This document shows positions 7,974-17,479 of a stretch of DNA of 64,000 nucleotides, piece by piece. Position 1 is the stretch's first letter. Each line of letters starts with the position of its first letter. This DNA comes from an uncultured Lachnospiraceae bacterium. GTDB lineage: Bacteria; Bacillota; Clostridia; Lachnospirales; Lachnospiraceae. A program made the translations under genes and the position numbers. The notes beneath the pieces are model-generated. The model was not told where the DNA came from. It did not search any database and was given only the letters and a program-made list of their open reading frames with translations. The DNA lies in NCBI GenBank assembly GCA_951802115.1, contig CATOPL010000019.1:1-64000 (forward strand), read 5' to 3'.

Positions 7974-8285
7974 ATGTCAGTGAGATCAAAGACCAGAAGG
8001 GCATACAGGCGAAAGCAGCACTTGGGAGCCTGGAGTATCATACTGATTGTCCTGGCTGTTTTCAGTGTGAGCTCGATCGGCAGTATTCAGCTGAAACAGA
8101 AAAACTTTGCATACCAGGAAAAAGAAGCGGCTCTTATGGAAGCGATTGCTCAGGAGGAAAGGCGCGCTGAAGAGATTGCAGAATTTGAAGCCTACACAAA
8201 GACGAAAAAGTATGTGGAGGATGTGGCGAAAGAGAAGCTGGGACTCGTCTATGAGGATGAGATTATTTTTAAGTCAAAAGAATAA
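7974..8285 (+). CDS. divIC: DivIC/FtsB-like septum formation initiator
   Basis: A 103-residue bitopic division protein: basic cytoplasmic N-terminus (MSVRSKTRRAYRRK), one membrane span (~residues 21-37), then an extracytoplasmic coiled coil (QEKEAALMEAIAQEERRAEE) and the closing YVEDVAKEKLGLV/EIIFK segment of the DivIC/FtsB family. It joins FtsL and DivIB/FtsQ in the divisome. The ATG at 7974 has GAGGTG 7 bases upstream; the GTG at 7965 is inside that ribosome site. A weak hairpin with a T-rich tail follows the stop. Confidence 0.9.
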   Translation: MSVRSKTRRAYRRKQHLGAWSIILIVLAVFSVSSIGSIQLKQKNFAYQEKEAALMEAIAQEERRAEEIAEFEAYTKTKKYVEDVAKEKLGLVYEDEIIFKSKE

Positions 8286-8288
8286 AAT

Positions 8289-8322
8289 GGATGAGGATGG
8301 GCATGCAGCTCATCCTTATTTT
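8289..8322 (+). terminator. Weak terminator after divIC
   Basis: GGATGAG (8289-8295) pairs with CTCATCC (8310-8316) and is followed by TTATTTTC. The loop is long (14 nt), so termination is probably partial. Confidence 0.55.
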
Positions 8323-8335
8323 CATCCACAGCTCA

Positions 8336-8401
8336 TGTCGAAAAAATCTTTTTTCGAGGCACTTCTAATTGACAAAGATTGCAGAAACCTCTTTTTATAA
8401 T
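8336..8401 (+). promoter_or_regulatory. Spo0A-type spoIIE promoter (0A box, 21-bp spacer)
   Basis: A consensus Spo0A box TGTCGAA is at 8336-8342. TTGACA at 8369-8374 and TATAAT at 8396-8401 are separated by 21 bp. In B. subtilis the spoIIE promoter is known for consensus -35 and -10 boxes at 21-bp spacing and activation by phosphorylated Spo0A; the same architecture is seen here. The box also forms half of a palindrome TCGAAAAAA-TC-TTTTTTCGA. Confidence 0.8.
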
Positions 8402-8478
8402 GCCCATACAAAAATCAACGCAGGGTAGTCCGGATGCGGACAGGCCCGGGATCAATGATATGGAGGAGGAATGATGCA

Positions 8479-9885
8479 ATGGAATGGACAAAGTATATCC
8501 TGGCGGTGATGGTCGGCGGATGCCTGCTGATTCTGTTTGGCAGGAAAGAGGATGGAAGAGACAAATGGCTTCTGGGAGGCGGAGCCGGCATGTGTCTGGC
8601 GGCAATGGAACTGACGGTGGAATACATGTGGGGTGAGGAGAGCTGGAGGATGATCGTAAGCATGATGAAAGCAACGGCATTTTTCTCTGCGGTCGTTCTG
8701 GCGGGTTATATTTGGGAATGGATTTATGAGCGACGAAGAGACTTTCAGGACCCGGAAACTGTGCATCCGGTCAGACAGTGGATGCAGGAATATCAGGAAA
8801 GTTTTTCACAGTTGTCCAGAAGCTTTTGTATGGTGCCTCAGTTTGCAGACTGCGGCAGCAGGGGAGAACGGATCATGCAGGAACGTCTGATGGAAAACCG
8901 TCTGGCAGCAGCCGGGCAGCTGCAGGAGATGAGCCAGATTCTGGTAGGAACAATGGAACGGATTTACAGTACCAGGGAAGATACCGGACTTGAACAGAAT
9001 ATAGGAAAACGTCTGCGTCTTATGGGCGTACAGGTGCATAAAGTATTTTTTTACAATCCGCAGGGACGGAAGCGTCAGGTTTATGTGACGATGAATACAA
9101 GACGGAAAATCTGTGTACCGTCAAAAAAGATTGCAGCGGCTCTGTCGGAACTGATGGAGTGCGAGATGATGCCTGCAAGAGACAGTCGTTCCTTTGTCAG
9201 TCAGGATCGAGTGACGATTCTGTTTGTGGAGGGAGTTGCCTACAATGTGCTCTATGGAGTCAAAAAGGAGACCAGGCCGGACGAAGCGGTGTCAGGAGAC
9301 AATTTTTCAGTGTTCTGGCTGCCGGAAGGACGATTTTATGCCGGACTGTCAGACGGGATGGGATCAGGAGTACAGGCGTGCACGCAGAGCGAGCTGGTAC
9401 TGGATCTGCTGGAACAGTTTCTGGAAGCGGGATTTTCAAGGGAGACGGCTGTGCGTATGATCAATTCGTCGATTGTTCTGCAGCCGGAAGATCCGGTGTT
9501 TTCTACGATGGATATCGCTTCTATTGATCTGTATACAGGGGTATGCGATTTCCTGAAAGTCGGGGCCTGTGCAAGCTTTTTGAAAAAAGAGAATGGAGTG
9601 GAGTGTATTCATGGGGCGGGGCTCCCGGCCGGGGTGACAAGTCAGCTATCGCTGGAACCTTTCCGTATGCGGATGTATGACGGAAATATTCTGTTTCTGA
9701 TGACAGACGGAGTCATCAGCGCACTGCCGCAGGGACAGGAGGAGGAAACCATGAAAGAACTGATCTGGAATCTGGCGCCGGGAACCCCGGCGGAGATGGC
9801 GGAACGTTTGATGGAGCAGATCAAGGCTTATGGACAGGCATCAGATGATATGACGATTCTGGTGGCCGGTATCTGGCGTCGGTGA
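8479..9885 (+). CDS. spoIIE: Stage II sporulation protein E-like serine phosphatase (short form)
   Basis: PP2C-type phosphatase that in sporulation dephosphorylates SpoIIAA to activate sigma-F in the forespore. Only about three membrane spans (residues ~5-20, 30-50, 60-85) precede a linker and the C-terminal phosphatase domain, with metal-site motifs LSDGMGSG (~residue 295), FLMTDG (~410) and SDDMT near the end. At 468 residues it is much shorter than B. subtilis SpoIIE (827 residues, ten spans). The ATG at 8479 follows GGAGGAGGA by 8 bases; an out-of-frame ATG sits at 8471. Position between divIC and tilS and the Spo0A promoter support orthology. Confidence 0.88.
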   Translation: MEWTKYILAVMVGGCLLILFGRKEDGRDKWLLGGGAGMCLAAMELTVEYMWGEESWRMIVSMMKATAFFSAVVLAGYIWEWIYERRRDFQDPETVHPVRQWMQEYQESFSQLSRSFCMVPQFADCGSRGERIMQERLMENRLAAAGQLQEMSQILVGTMERIYSTREDTGLEQNIGKRLRLMGVQVHKVFFYNPQGRKRQVYVTMNTRRKICVPSKKIAAALSELMECEMMPARDSRSFVSQDRVTILFVEGVAYNVLYGVKKETRPDEAVSGDNFSVFWLPEGRFYAGLSDGMGSGVQACTQSELVLDLLEQFLEAGFSRETAVRMINSSIVLQPEDPVFSTMDIASIDLYTGVCDFLKVGACASFLKKENGVECIHGAGLPAGVTSQLSLEPFRMRMYDGNILFLMTDGVISALPQGQEEETMKELIWNLAPGTPAEMAERLMEQIKAYGQASDDMTILVAGIWRR

Positions 9886-9925
9886 TCACAGTCCGGTTAT
9901 AAAGATAAAAAAGAAGGATTTTCAG

Positions 9926-11320
9926 ATGCAAAAGAAGGTATTCAAGTATATAGAACAATGGAAGATGATAGATAGCGGAATGACGGTTTTGGTGGGATTT
10001 TCTGGCGGGGCAGATTCCACAGCTCTTCTTCAGCTTCTGTGGGAATATGGAAAAGAACAGGGGATAAAAGTATGCGCACTGCATGTAAACCATGGTATCC
10101 GAAAAGAAGAAGCCGCAAGGGACGAGCTGTTTTGCAGAAACTTCTGCAGCGTACGGGGGATAGAGCTTGCTGTAGTACAGGAAGATGTGCCCCGGATCGC
10201 CGCACAAAAAGGAATCGGTACGGAGGAAGCAGGTCGTACGGCGAGATATGCGGCGTTTGAGAGGCAGATTTCTGCAAAGAAAGCGGATCGGGTGGCGCTT
10301 GCTCACCACCAGAATGATCAGGCAGAGACGATGCTGTTCCATTTGATGAGAGGGGCCGGACTGAAAGGGCTTCGGGGTATGGAGCCTGTGCGGCTGCCCT
10401 ATATCCGTCCGTTTTTATGTGTGGAGCGAAAAGAGATTGAGGACTGGCTTCTGAAAAAAGAGATGAAGTGGGTGGAGGATTCAACAAACCGGGAGCTGAT
10501 CTACACAAGGAACCGAATTCGTCATCAGATACTGGAAGCCATGGAAGAGATTCGTCCGGGAAGCGTGTGCCGGATGGCAGGAACAGCGGAACGGCTGCGG
10601 GAGACCGAGAGCTTTCTGGAGGATGAGGTTCAGAAACGGTGGGCGGACATTGTGAGCAGTAAAGAAAATGTTTACGAGATTTTGCTGGAGCCGTTTACCG
10701 GCGTGCACTCGGTGATGCAAAAGCTGTTGGTACAAAAATGTATGACAGAGCTTATGGGCGGCCGGGATCTGGAAGCTGTCCATATAGAGAATGTGTGCAT
10801 GCTGGCAAAGGGCAAAAGAGGAAGCAGGCTGACACTTCCGGGCGGGTGTTTTGCAGTACTTGGCTACGAGAAGCTGCTGCTGAAAAAAGGATATGGACAG
10901 GAAAAAAGGGAAGAGGAGGTATATTGTGTACCCGGGAAGGAATATCATTATATGGGCGCAGATTTTTACCTCTTTATAGAAAAATGTGATAAAATTGGGG
11001 AAATTCCTGTAAATCGCTATACGAAGTGGTTTGATTATGATAGAATTAAAAACAGACTTGTTCTGCGCACCAGGAGACCGGGAGACTATCTGGAACTGTC
11101 CGGAGGGATGCATAAAAAGCTAAAAGACTATTTTATTGACTGCAAAGTTCCGAGAGAAGAGCGGGATCAATATGTACTTTTGGCAGACGGAAGCCATATT
11201 CTGTGGATAGCAGGTATGCGGATCAGCGAAGGCTGCAAGGTGACAGAACAGACGAAAAGGGTATTGAAGGTTCAGATGAAGGAGAACGGAGGAACAGAAG
11301 ATGGAGAGACATCACATTGA
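9926..11320 (+). CDS. tilS: tRNA(Ile)-lysidine synthase TilS
   Basis: Converts C34 of tRNA-Ile(CAU) to lysidine using lysine and ATP, making it read AUA. The N-terminal PP-loop ATPase motif SGGADS is at ~residues 26-31, followed by HVNHGIR and the HHQNDQAET motif; the C-terminal TilS substrate domain follows, with RTRRPGD and the KKLKDYF segment. At 464 residues it has full family length. The last 20 bases overlap the start of hpt, indicating translational coupling, a conserved arrangement in Firmicutes. Confidence 0.96.
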   Translation: MQKKVFKYIEQWKMIDSGMTVLVGFSGGADSTALLQLLWEYGKEQGIKVCALHVNHGIRKEEAARDELFCRNFCSVRGIELAVVQEDVPRIAAQKGIGTEEAGRTARYAAFERQISAKKADRVALAHHQNDQAETMLFHLMRGAGLKGLRGMEPVRLPYIRPFLCVERKEIEDWLLKKEMKWVEDSTNRELIYTRNRIRHQILEAMEEIRPGSVCRMAGTAERLRETESFLEDEVQKRWADIVSSKENVYEILLEPFTGVHSVMQKLLVQKCMTELMGGRDLEAVHIENVCMLAKGKRGSRLTLPGGCFAVLGYEKLLLKKGYGQEKREEEVYCVPGKEYHYMGADFYLFIEKCDKIGEIPVNRYTKWFDYDRIKNRLVLRTRRPGDYLELSGGMHKKLKDYFIDCKVPREERDQYVLLADGSHILWIAGMRISEGCKVTEQTKRVLKVQMKENGGTEDGETSH

Positions 11321-11840
11321 AGTGATGATTGATGAGATTTCGATAAATAAAAGAATCAAGGAGCTGGGCGAACAGATCAGCCAGGATTATGCAGGCAAAA
11401 AAGTTTACCTGATCTGTATTTTGAAAGGAAGTGTATATTTTACCTGTGAACTGGCAAAAAGAATAACTGTACCGGTTATTATGGACTTTATGCAGTGTTC
11501 AAGTTATGGAGCAGCAACAAAGTCCAGCGGAGTGGTAAAGCTTTCCAAAGATCTGGATCTGGCAATCACGGATCAGGATGTGATTATAATTGAAGATATT
11601 ATTGATTCTGGAAGAACACTCAGACATTTGAAGGAACTGCTGCGTCAGAGGGGGCCTGCAAGCCTGAAGATCTGTACATTGCTGGATAAACCTTCCCGGC
11701 GGATTGTGGATGTGGATGTAGATTATACCGGATTTCAGATTGAAGACAAGTTCGTTGTCGGATACGGACTGGATTATGACCAGCAGTATCGGAATCTGCC
11801 ATATATCGGTGTGGTGGAATTTGATTCCCCCGGGCAATGA
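11301..11840 (+). CDS. hpt: Hypoxanthine (guanine) phosphoribosyltransferase
   Basis: Salvages hypoxanthine and probably guanine with PRPP to IMP/GMP. The 179-residue protein has LICILKGSVYF (pyrophosphate loop), the SSYG flexible loop, the PRPP signature VIIIEDIIDSGRT (~residue 95) and the base-contacting KFVVGYGLDYD near the end. It overlaps tilS by 20 bases and is followed by ftsH, the same tilS-hpt-ftsH order as in B. subtilis. Confidence 0.96.
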   Translation: MERHHIEVMIDEISINKRIKELGEQISQDYAGKKVYLICILKGSVYFTCELAKRITVPVIMDFMQCSSYGAATKSSGVVKLSKDLDLAITDQDVIIIEDIIDSGRTLRHLKELLRQRGPASLKICTLLDKPSRRIVDVDVDYTGFQIEDKFVVGYGLDYDQQYRNLPYIGVVEFDSPGQ

Positions 11841-11962
11841 GCCAAACGGCTGCAAAGCAGACATTTGGCGGATGCGGTGAGGATGACATACTCTGTAAAG
11901 CTGCAAGACAGAAGCTTCTGCGCCTGCAGCAGGGATATAGACTAACAGGAGGATAAGAGATA

Positions 11963-13777
11963 TTGAACAAACAATGGAAAGGACTCAGTACTTACGTAAT
12001 ATTTCTGGTGCTGATTTGTCTGGTGCTGGTATTTTTTGAAGGGCGGCTTCAGGAAAGGCCGACTTACACCCGGCAGCAGTTTGAAGAAATGATCGCAGAA
12101 GGTACGATCACTCAGGCAAGTATTCAGCCAAATGAAGAGACGCCTACAGGAGCGGTTATTTACTATCTGACCGATGGTTCTGCCGGAAGAACCTATGTGT
12201 TGGATACATCGGATGCAGAACAGGTACTGAAAACTGCAGGCGTACCGTATGAAGTGCTGCAGATGGAAGAACCGGGATTTTTTGAGACTTATGGAATGTC
12301 GTTGATCCTGTGCGGACTGATGATATTTTTTATTGTCATGACTATGGGAAGAAATAACGGCGGAAGTAACAGCCGGATGCTGGATTTTGGTAAAAGTCAT
12401 GCGCAGATGACTTCCGGGCAGGATAAGACCACAGGATTTAAAGATGTGGCAGGCCTGGAAGAGGAAAAAAGTGAACTGGAAGAGATCGTTGATTTTCTGC
12501 GCAATCCGGGACGCTATACAAAAGTGGGCGCAAGGATTCCCAAAGGAGTTCTGCTTGTAGGACCGCCCGGAACCGGCAAGACACTGATCGCCAAGGCAGT
12601 GGCGGGAGAAGCGGGCGTACCGTTTTTCAGCATTTCCGGTTCGGATTTTGTAGAGATGTTCGTGGGTGTGGGAGCTTCCCGCGTTCGTGATCTGTTTGCT
12701 AATGCGAAGAGAAACGCACCCTGTATTGTATTTATTGATGAGATTGATGCAGTAGCGAGAAGACGCGGTACCGGAATGGGCGGCGGACATGATGAAAGGG
12801 AGCAGACGCTGAACCAGCTTCTGGTGGAAATGGACGGTTTCGGCATCAATGAAGGCATCATCGTTATGGCGGCGACGAACAGGGTGGATATTCTCGACCC
12901 TGCGATCCTGCGTCCGGGAAGGTTTGACCGTAAAATCGGTGTCGGCAGGCCGGATGTAAAAGGCAGGGAGGAAATACTCAAAGTTCATGCAAAAAACAAG
13001 CCGTTGGGGGATGACGTGGATCTGCATCAGATTGCTCAGACAACGGCTGGTTTTACCGGTGCGGATCTGGAGAACCTTCTGAATGAATCGGCGATTATGG
13101 CGGCAAAAGAAGATCGTGCGTATATGATACAGGAGGATATCCGTAAGGCGTTTATTAAGGTTGGAATCGGAGCGGAGAAAAAGAGCCGGGTAATCTCCGA
13201 GAAAGAGAAGAAGATTACAGCCTACCATGAAGCAGGTCACGCGATTCTGTTTCATCTGCTTCCGGATGTGGGACCAGTGTATACAGTATCCATTATTCCT
13301 ACCGGTGTTGGGGCGGCAGGCTATACCATGCCTCTTCCGGAAAGAGATGAAATGTTCAATACAAAAGGAAGAATGCTGCAGGATATTGTAGTTGATCTGG
13401 GCGGCAGAGTGGCAGAAGAGCTGGTGTTTGACGATATTACAACGGGGGCTTCGCAGGATATCAAACAGGCGACCTCCATTGCCCGTTCTATGGTGACCAA
13501 ATACGGTATGTCTGACAAACTGGGACTGATCCATTACGGAGATGACGGCGAGGAAGTGTTTATTGGCCGCGACCTGGCACATGCAAGAAGCTATGGGGAG
13601 AATATTGCCGGTGAGATCGACGCGGAAGTAAAGCGGATCGTAGACGAATGCTACGGTCGCGCCAGAAAGATTATTGAACAGCACAGAGACGTTCTCGATT
13701 CCTGTGCGGCGCTTCTGCTTGAGAAAGAGAAGATCAGCAGGGAAGAATTTGAGCAGTTATTTGTGCAGAACAGCTAA
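11963..13777 (+). CDS. ftsH: ATP-dependent zinc metalloprotease FtsH
   Basis: Membrane-anchored AAA+ protease that degrades unstable and membrane proteins. Two membrane spans (~residues 10-27 and 112-128) flank a small external domain. Then come Walker A GPPGTGKT (200-207), Walker [10 protein letters not shown] (~255), the second region of homology ending in RPGRFDR (~317), and the zinc protease motif HEAGH (422-426). The start is a TTG at 11963, ten bases after AGGAGG, with no in-frame ATG nearby. 604 residues is normal length. A 120-base gap separates it from hpt. Confidence 0.96.
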   Translation: MNKQWKGLSTYVIFLVLICLVLVFFEGRLQERPTYTRQQFEEMIAEGTITQASIQPNEETPTGAVIYYLTDGSAGRTYVLDTSDAEQVLKTAGVPYEVLQMEEPGFFETYGMSLILCGLMIFFIVMTMGRNNGGSNSRMLDFGKSHAQMTSGQDKTTGFKDVAGLEEEKSELEEIVDFLRNPGRYTKVGARIPKGVLLVGPPGTGKTLIAKAVAGEAGVPFFSISGSDFVEMFVGVGASRVRDLFANAKRNAPCIVFIDEIDAVARRRGTGMGGGHDEREQTLNQLLVEMDGFGINEGIIVMAATNRVDILDPAILRPGRFDRKIGVGRPDVKGREEILKVHAKNKPLGDDVDLHQIAQTTAGFTGADLENLLNESAIMAAKEDRAYMIQEDIRKAFIKVGIGAEKKSRVISEKEKKITAYHEAGHAILFHLLPDVGPVYTVSIIPTGVGAAGYTMPLPERDEMFNTKGRMLQDIVVDLGGRVAEELVFDDITTGASQDIKQATSIARSMVTKYGMSDKLGLIHYGDDGEEVFIGRDLAHARSYGENIAGEIDAEVKRIVDECYGRARKIIEQHRDVLDSCAALLLEKEKISREEFEQLFVQNS

Positions 13778-13909
13778 AAACCAGCGGTGTTTTTTGTGAA
13801 GTTTGTGCACACTTATTCGGCAAGATATGGTACTATAATACACGTAAAAACCCCCAATACATTATATAGTTTTTGCTACACCCCATAAGAAAAAGAAATA
13901 CCTTCTCCT

Positions 13910-13945
13910 AAAAAAGACAGCATCAACCCCCGCTGTCTTTTTTAC
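13910..13945 (+). terminator. Intrinsic terminator downstream of ftsH
   Basis: AAAAAAGACAGC (13910-13921) pairs with GCTGTCTTTTTT (13932-13943). It lies 130 bases after the ftsH stop; the interval holds a TATAAT-like box at 13834 but no open frame. Confidence 0.85.
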
Positions 13946-13983
13946 TGTTCTTTTTTATACACCGTAAATTTTTCAGAAAAGCC

Positions 13984-14012
13984 TTGTGCTGCATTCACTT
14001 ATGTTATATGAT
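13984..14012 (+). promoter_or_regulatory. Promoter of the GH13 gene
   Basis: TTGTGC (13984-13989), a 17-bp spacer and TATGAT (14007-14012), 33 bases before the start codon. Confidence 0.6.
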
Positions 14013-14045
14013 AGATAGATAACAGTCTTTTGAGGGGATAAACAT

Positions 14046-16142
14046 ATGGACATGAATAAGATTGCACAGACGATGCGCACCAGAGAATATGCCATCAATA
14101 TGAGACCTGTATTGAACAGAAAAGCTTTATTCAGTGATGAGACTGCCAATTATCGGATACCTTTTGAACCGGAGATAGGGGATCGGGTGACGATTAAATT
14201 CCGCACATGGATGGATAATGTGGATTATGTGTTTTTCATCTGTGGGAGTGAAAAGAAGCCCATGATAAAGGCGTACAGCAAGGGTGTTTTTGACTACTAC
14301 ACATATACAACGGAACCTCTGACAGAACCGGTTCGCTATTTCTTTGAGGTCTGGACAGGAAATCAGAGATGTTTTTACAATAGTCTGGGAGTGTCAAGAG
14401 ATCTTCAGGAGTACAATTCTTTTGAGATCGCGCCGGGCTTTTGTACACCCGACTGGGCAAAGGGTGCCATTATGTACCAGATCTATACGGATCGGTTTTG
14501 CAACGGAGACACTTCCAACGATGTGGAAGACAGAGAGTATATTTATATAAACGAAGGAGTTCGAAGGATCAGGGACTGGAACAGGCTTCCGGAGCCGATG
14601 GATGTGCGTGACTTTTACGGCGGAGATATTCAGGGGATCTGGGATAAGCTGGACTATCTTCAGGATCTGGGGGTGGAGGTATTGTATCTGAACCCGATAT
14701 TTGTGTCGCCGTCTAATCATAAATACGACAGTCAGGATTATGATTATATCGACCCGCATTACGGTGTGATTGTGGAGGATGGCGGAGAATGTCTGGCGGA
14801 ATATGACAATGATAATTCCCATGCCAGTAAATATATTCAGCGGGTAGTAAACAAAAGAAATCTGGAAGCAAGCAACGAATTTTTTGCCAGGTTTGTGGAG
14901 GAAGTTCATCGAAGAGGGATGAAGGTTATCCTGGATGGTGTTTTTAATCACTGCGGTTCCTTCAATAAGTGGCTGGACAGAGAACGTCTGTACGAGCACA
15001 CGGAAGGGTATGAGAAGGGGGCGTATGTTTCCGGAGACAGTCCATACCGTAAGTTTTTTAAGTTCAACTATGAGCATGGGTGGCCATATAATGAATACTA
15101 TGATGGCTGGTGGGGACATGACACTTTGCCAAAGCTGTATTATGAACAGTCGCCAGAGCTGGAAGAATATATTTTAAACATAGCCAGAAAATGGTTGAAG
15201 CCCCCTTACTGCGTAGATGGCTGGCGTCTGGATGTGGCGGCGGATCTGGGATTTTCGCCGGAATATAATCATGAATTCTGGAGGAAATTCCGCAAAGTAG
15301 TAAAAGAAACCAATCCGGATGCGCTGATCCTGGCAGAGCATTATGGGAATGCCAATTCGTGGCTCAGAGGAGACCAGTGGGATACCCTGATGAATTATGA
15401 TGCCTTTATGGAGCCGGTGAGCTGGTTTCTGACCGGTATGGAAAAGCACAGTGATGAGTACCGGGAGGATATGTACGGGAACGCGGAGTCATTTAAAAAT
15501 GCCATGATTCATCATATGGCAAATTTCTATGCGCCGTCTCTTCAGACAGCCATGAACGAATTGTCCAATCATGATCATTCCCGCTTCCTGACAAGAACAA
15601 ATCACAAAGTAGGACGTGTGCAGGAGCTGGGTTCGGATGCTGCGTCGGACGGCGTGAGCAAAGGAGTGTTCCGGGAAGCGGTTGTGATACAGATGACCTG
15701 GGTGGGCGCTCCGACGATCTATTATGGCGATGAGGCAGGTGTCTGCGGTTTTACAGATCCGGATAACCGGAGGACCTATCCATGGGGAGAGGAAGATCAA
15801 AGTCTGATTTCTTTCTACAAGGAGGCAATCTGTATCCACAAAGAAAATCCGGTGCTGACGCACGGCTCTACCCGGTTTCTGACGTTGGACTATCAGTTTC
15901 TAAGCTATGGACGGTTCAGTGAAGAGGATCAGATCATAGTCGCAGTTAATAACGGAAAAGAGGAAAAGGAAGTCAATATTCCGGTGTGGAAAGCAGGGGT
16001 GCCAAGGGAAGCAACCATGGAGCGGCTGCTGCTGACCAAGGAGAACGGCTTCAGTCTGGGGGACGCCGTCTATAAAGTGGAAAAAGGGGTTCTTTATCTG
16101 AAGCTTCCGCCTGTATGCGCCATGATCCTCAGAAGAATCTGA
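14046..16142 (+). CDS. GH13 alpha-glucan hydrolase (neopullulanase/cyclomaltodextrinase-like), intracellular
   Basis: Hydrolyses alpha-1,4 (possibly alpha-1,6) glucosidic bonds in imported maltodextrins. An N-terminal beta domain (~residues 15-125, CBM34-like) precedes the TIM barrel. The GH13 regions are visible: DGVFNH (region I), DGWRLDVA with nucleophile Asp396 (II), ILAEHYG with acid/base Glu431 (III) and NHDHSR with Asp510 (IV). A C-terminal beta domain closes the 698-residue protein. No signal peptide is seen, so it acts in the cytoplasm. It has its own promoter; azlC follows after 27 bases. Exact substrate is not decided by the sequence. Confidence 0.88.
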   Translation: MDMNKIAQTMRTREYAINMRPVLNRKALFSDETANYRIPFEPEIGDRVTIKFRTWMDNVDYVFFICGSEKKPMIKAYSKGVFDYYTYTTEPLTEPVRYFFEVWTGNQRCFYNSLGVSRDLQEYNSFEIAPGFCTPDWAKGAIMYQIYTDRFCNGDTSNDVEDREYIYINEGVRRIRDWNRLPEPMDVRDFYGGDIQGIWDKLDYLQDLGVEVLYLNPIFVSPSNHKYDSQDYDYIDPHYGVIVEDGGECLAEYDNDNSHASKYIQRVVNKRNLEASNEFFARFVEEVHRRGMKVILDGVFNHCGSFNKWLDRERLYEHTEGYEKGAYVSGDSPYRKFFKFNYEHGWPYNEYYDGWWGHDTLPKLYYEQSPELEEYILNIARKWLKPPYCVDGWRLDVAADLGFSPEYNHEFWRKFRKVVKETNPDALILAEHYGNANSWLRGDQWDTLMNYDAFMEPVSWFLTGMEKHSDEYREDMYGNAESFKNAMIHHMANFYAPSLQTAMNELSNHDHSRFLTRTNHKVGRVQELGSDAASDGVSKGVFREAVVIQMTWVGAPTIYYGDEAGVCGFTDPDNRRTYPWGEEDQSLISFYKEAICIHKENPVLTHGSTRFLTLDYQFLSYGRFSEEDQIIVAVNNGKEEKEVNIPVWKAGVPREATMERLLLTKENGFSLGDAVYKVEKGVLYLKLPPVCAMILRRI

Positions 16143-16169
16143 GATAAATAATAACAGGATGCAGGAAGA

Positions 16170-16883
16170 ATGATAAAACAGGAGATAAAATGCGGGTTAA
16201 AAGATGGAGTACCGATTGCGCTGGGGTATTTTTCCGTTAGCTTCAGTTTCGGAATTATGGCTGTGAGCGGCGGCCTTAGTATCTTTCAGGCGGCACTGAC
16301 GAGTCTGACGAATATGACCAGCGCCGGGCAGTTTGCAGGATTACAGATCATCACTGCGGGAGGCATGCTTTTGGAGATGGCAGTGACACAGCTGATTATC
16401 AATCTGCGCTATGCCCTGATGAGTCTTTCTTTGTCTCAGAAGCTGTCCGGCGAAGTGACCATGCGCCAGCGCATGGTCATTGCGTTTGCAAATACAGATG
16501 AGATCTTTGCGGTCGCCATGTCCCATCATAAAGAATTGACGTTTTCATATATGGCTGGACTGCAGGCTTTGCCAATACTTGGCTGGACTGCAGGAACAGC
16601 CTGCGGAGCCGCTGCCGGGAACATGCTGCCGGCAGCAGTAAACAGCGCTTTGAGCGTTGCGCTGTACGGCATGTTTATGGCGGTGGTGATACCGGCGGCG
16701 AAAAAAAGCCGCCCGGTTCTTATGACCGTCATTCTAGCCGTGTTTCTGAGCAGTATGCTCCGGTATGTCCGGTTTTTCTCAGGAATTTCAGCCGGAATGT
16801 CGATCATTATCTGCACAGTTTTGGCTTCTGCTGCGGGGGCGGTATGTTTTCCGGTATCAGAAGAAGATGGAGGGAATACATAA
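16170..16883 (+). CDS. azlC: AzlC-family branched-chain amino acid exporter subunit
   Basis: A 237-residue membrane protein of the AzlC (LIV-E) family, large subunit of a branched-chain amino acid exporter that needs the small AzlD subunit. Family features are GVPIALGYFSVSFSFGIMA near the N-terminus, NLRYALMSLSLS, and ANTDEIFAVA; several hydrophobic segments fill the rest. The stop codon overlaps the azlD start (TAATG), indicating coupling. The substrate in this organism is inferred from the family. Confidence 0.92.
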   Translation: MIKQEIKCGLKDGVPIALGYFSVSFSFGIMAVSGGLSIFQAALTSLTNMTSAGQFAGLQIITAGGMLLEMAVTQLIINLRYALMSLSLSQKLSGEVTMRQRMVIAFANTDEIFAVAMSHHKELTFSYMAGLQALPILGWTAGTACGAAAGNMLPAAVNSALSVALYGMFMAVVIPAAKKSRPVLMTVILAVFLSSMLRYVRFFSGISAGMSIIICTVLASAAGAVCFPVSEEDGGNT

Positions 16884-17191
16884 TGGCATATTTGTATATT
16901 GCGGTCATGGCGCTTGTGACCTATCTTATCCGCGTCATTCCGCTGACGGTGTTTCACAGGAGGATTGAGAACCGTTATATTCGTTCCTTTTTATACTATG
17001 TGCCCTATACCTGTCTGACGGCCATGACATTTCCGGCTATATTTCATGCGACAGAAAATATGATCAGCGCACTTGCCGGAGTAGTGGCAGCAGCTGTTTT
17101 TGCGTTTCAGAACAAAAGTCTGGTCACGGTTGCCGCTGCTGCATGTCTGGCGGTGTTTGCGACGGAGCAGCTTCTTCCGATTTTGCTGTAA
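16883..17191 (+). CDS. azlD: AzlD-family branched-chain amino acid exporter subunit
   Basis: A 102-residue membrane protein with four predicted helices, matching the small AzlD partner (TYLIRVIPLTVF, a conserved N-terminal helix, and YVPYTCLTAMTFPAIF). The ATG at 16883 overlaps the azlC stop by one base and has GGAGGG upstream inside azlC. An in-frame start at 16844 would lie within azlC without a ribosome site. Confidence 0.9.
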   Translation: MAYLYIAVMALVTYLIRVIPLTVFHRRIENRYIRSFLYYVPYTCLTAMTFPAIFHATENMISALAGVVAAAVFAFQNKSLVTVAAAACLAVFATEQLLPILL

Positions 17192-17479
17192 AGATACATC
17201 TGCAGCTGCGGTTTGTGTAAGATGTACGTAATTTATTCTGAATGCCTTTCAAAATCGTCTGAATTCTCCAAAATGTCTTTGAAATCACCAGTTGCCTATG
17301 GTATCATAAAAAAAGGTACAATTTGCGCTTTTGGGCGGAGATTCCAAAAGTATAAGATGTAAAAACAGCACCTGCCTCAATTATGCCGGAAGATTTCCAG
17401 GATGTAAAAGCAACCGGAAATGTTCAGATTCAGCGTATTTTGAACGGCGGATGCGGAACTTAAATAGGAGGGTGATTTC
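17192..17479. other. 288-bp intergenic region before the FGGY kinase
   Basis: No gene is seen. It holds a possible weak promoter (TTGCCT at 17292, TACAAT at 17317, 19-bp spacer) and, just downstream, the palindrome CTTTTGG-N9-CCAAAAG (17328-17350), a plausible operator. The kinase ribosome site AGGAGGGTGA ends the region. Confidence 0.35.

Noticed and set aside
11942..13684. 580-codon minus-strand frame opposite ftsH
   Set aside because: It mirrors the FtsH reading frame with low-complexity His/Cys/Ser-rich composition, has no ribosome site, and matches no family; ftsH is unambiguous on the plus strand.
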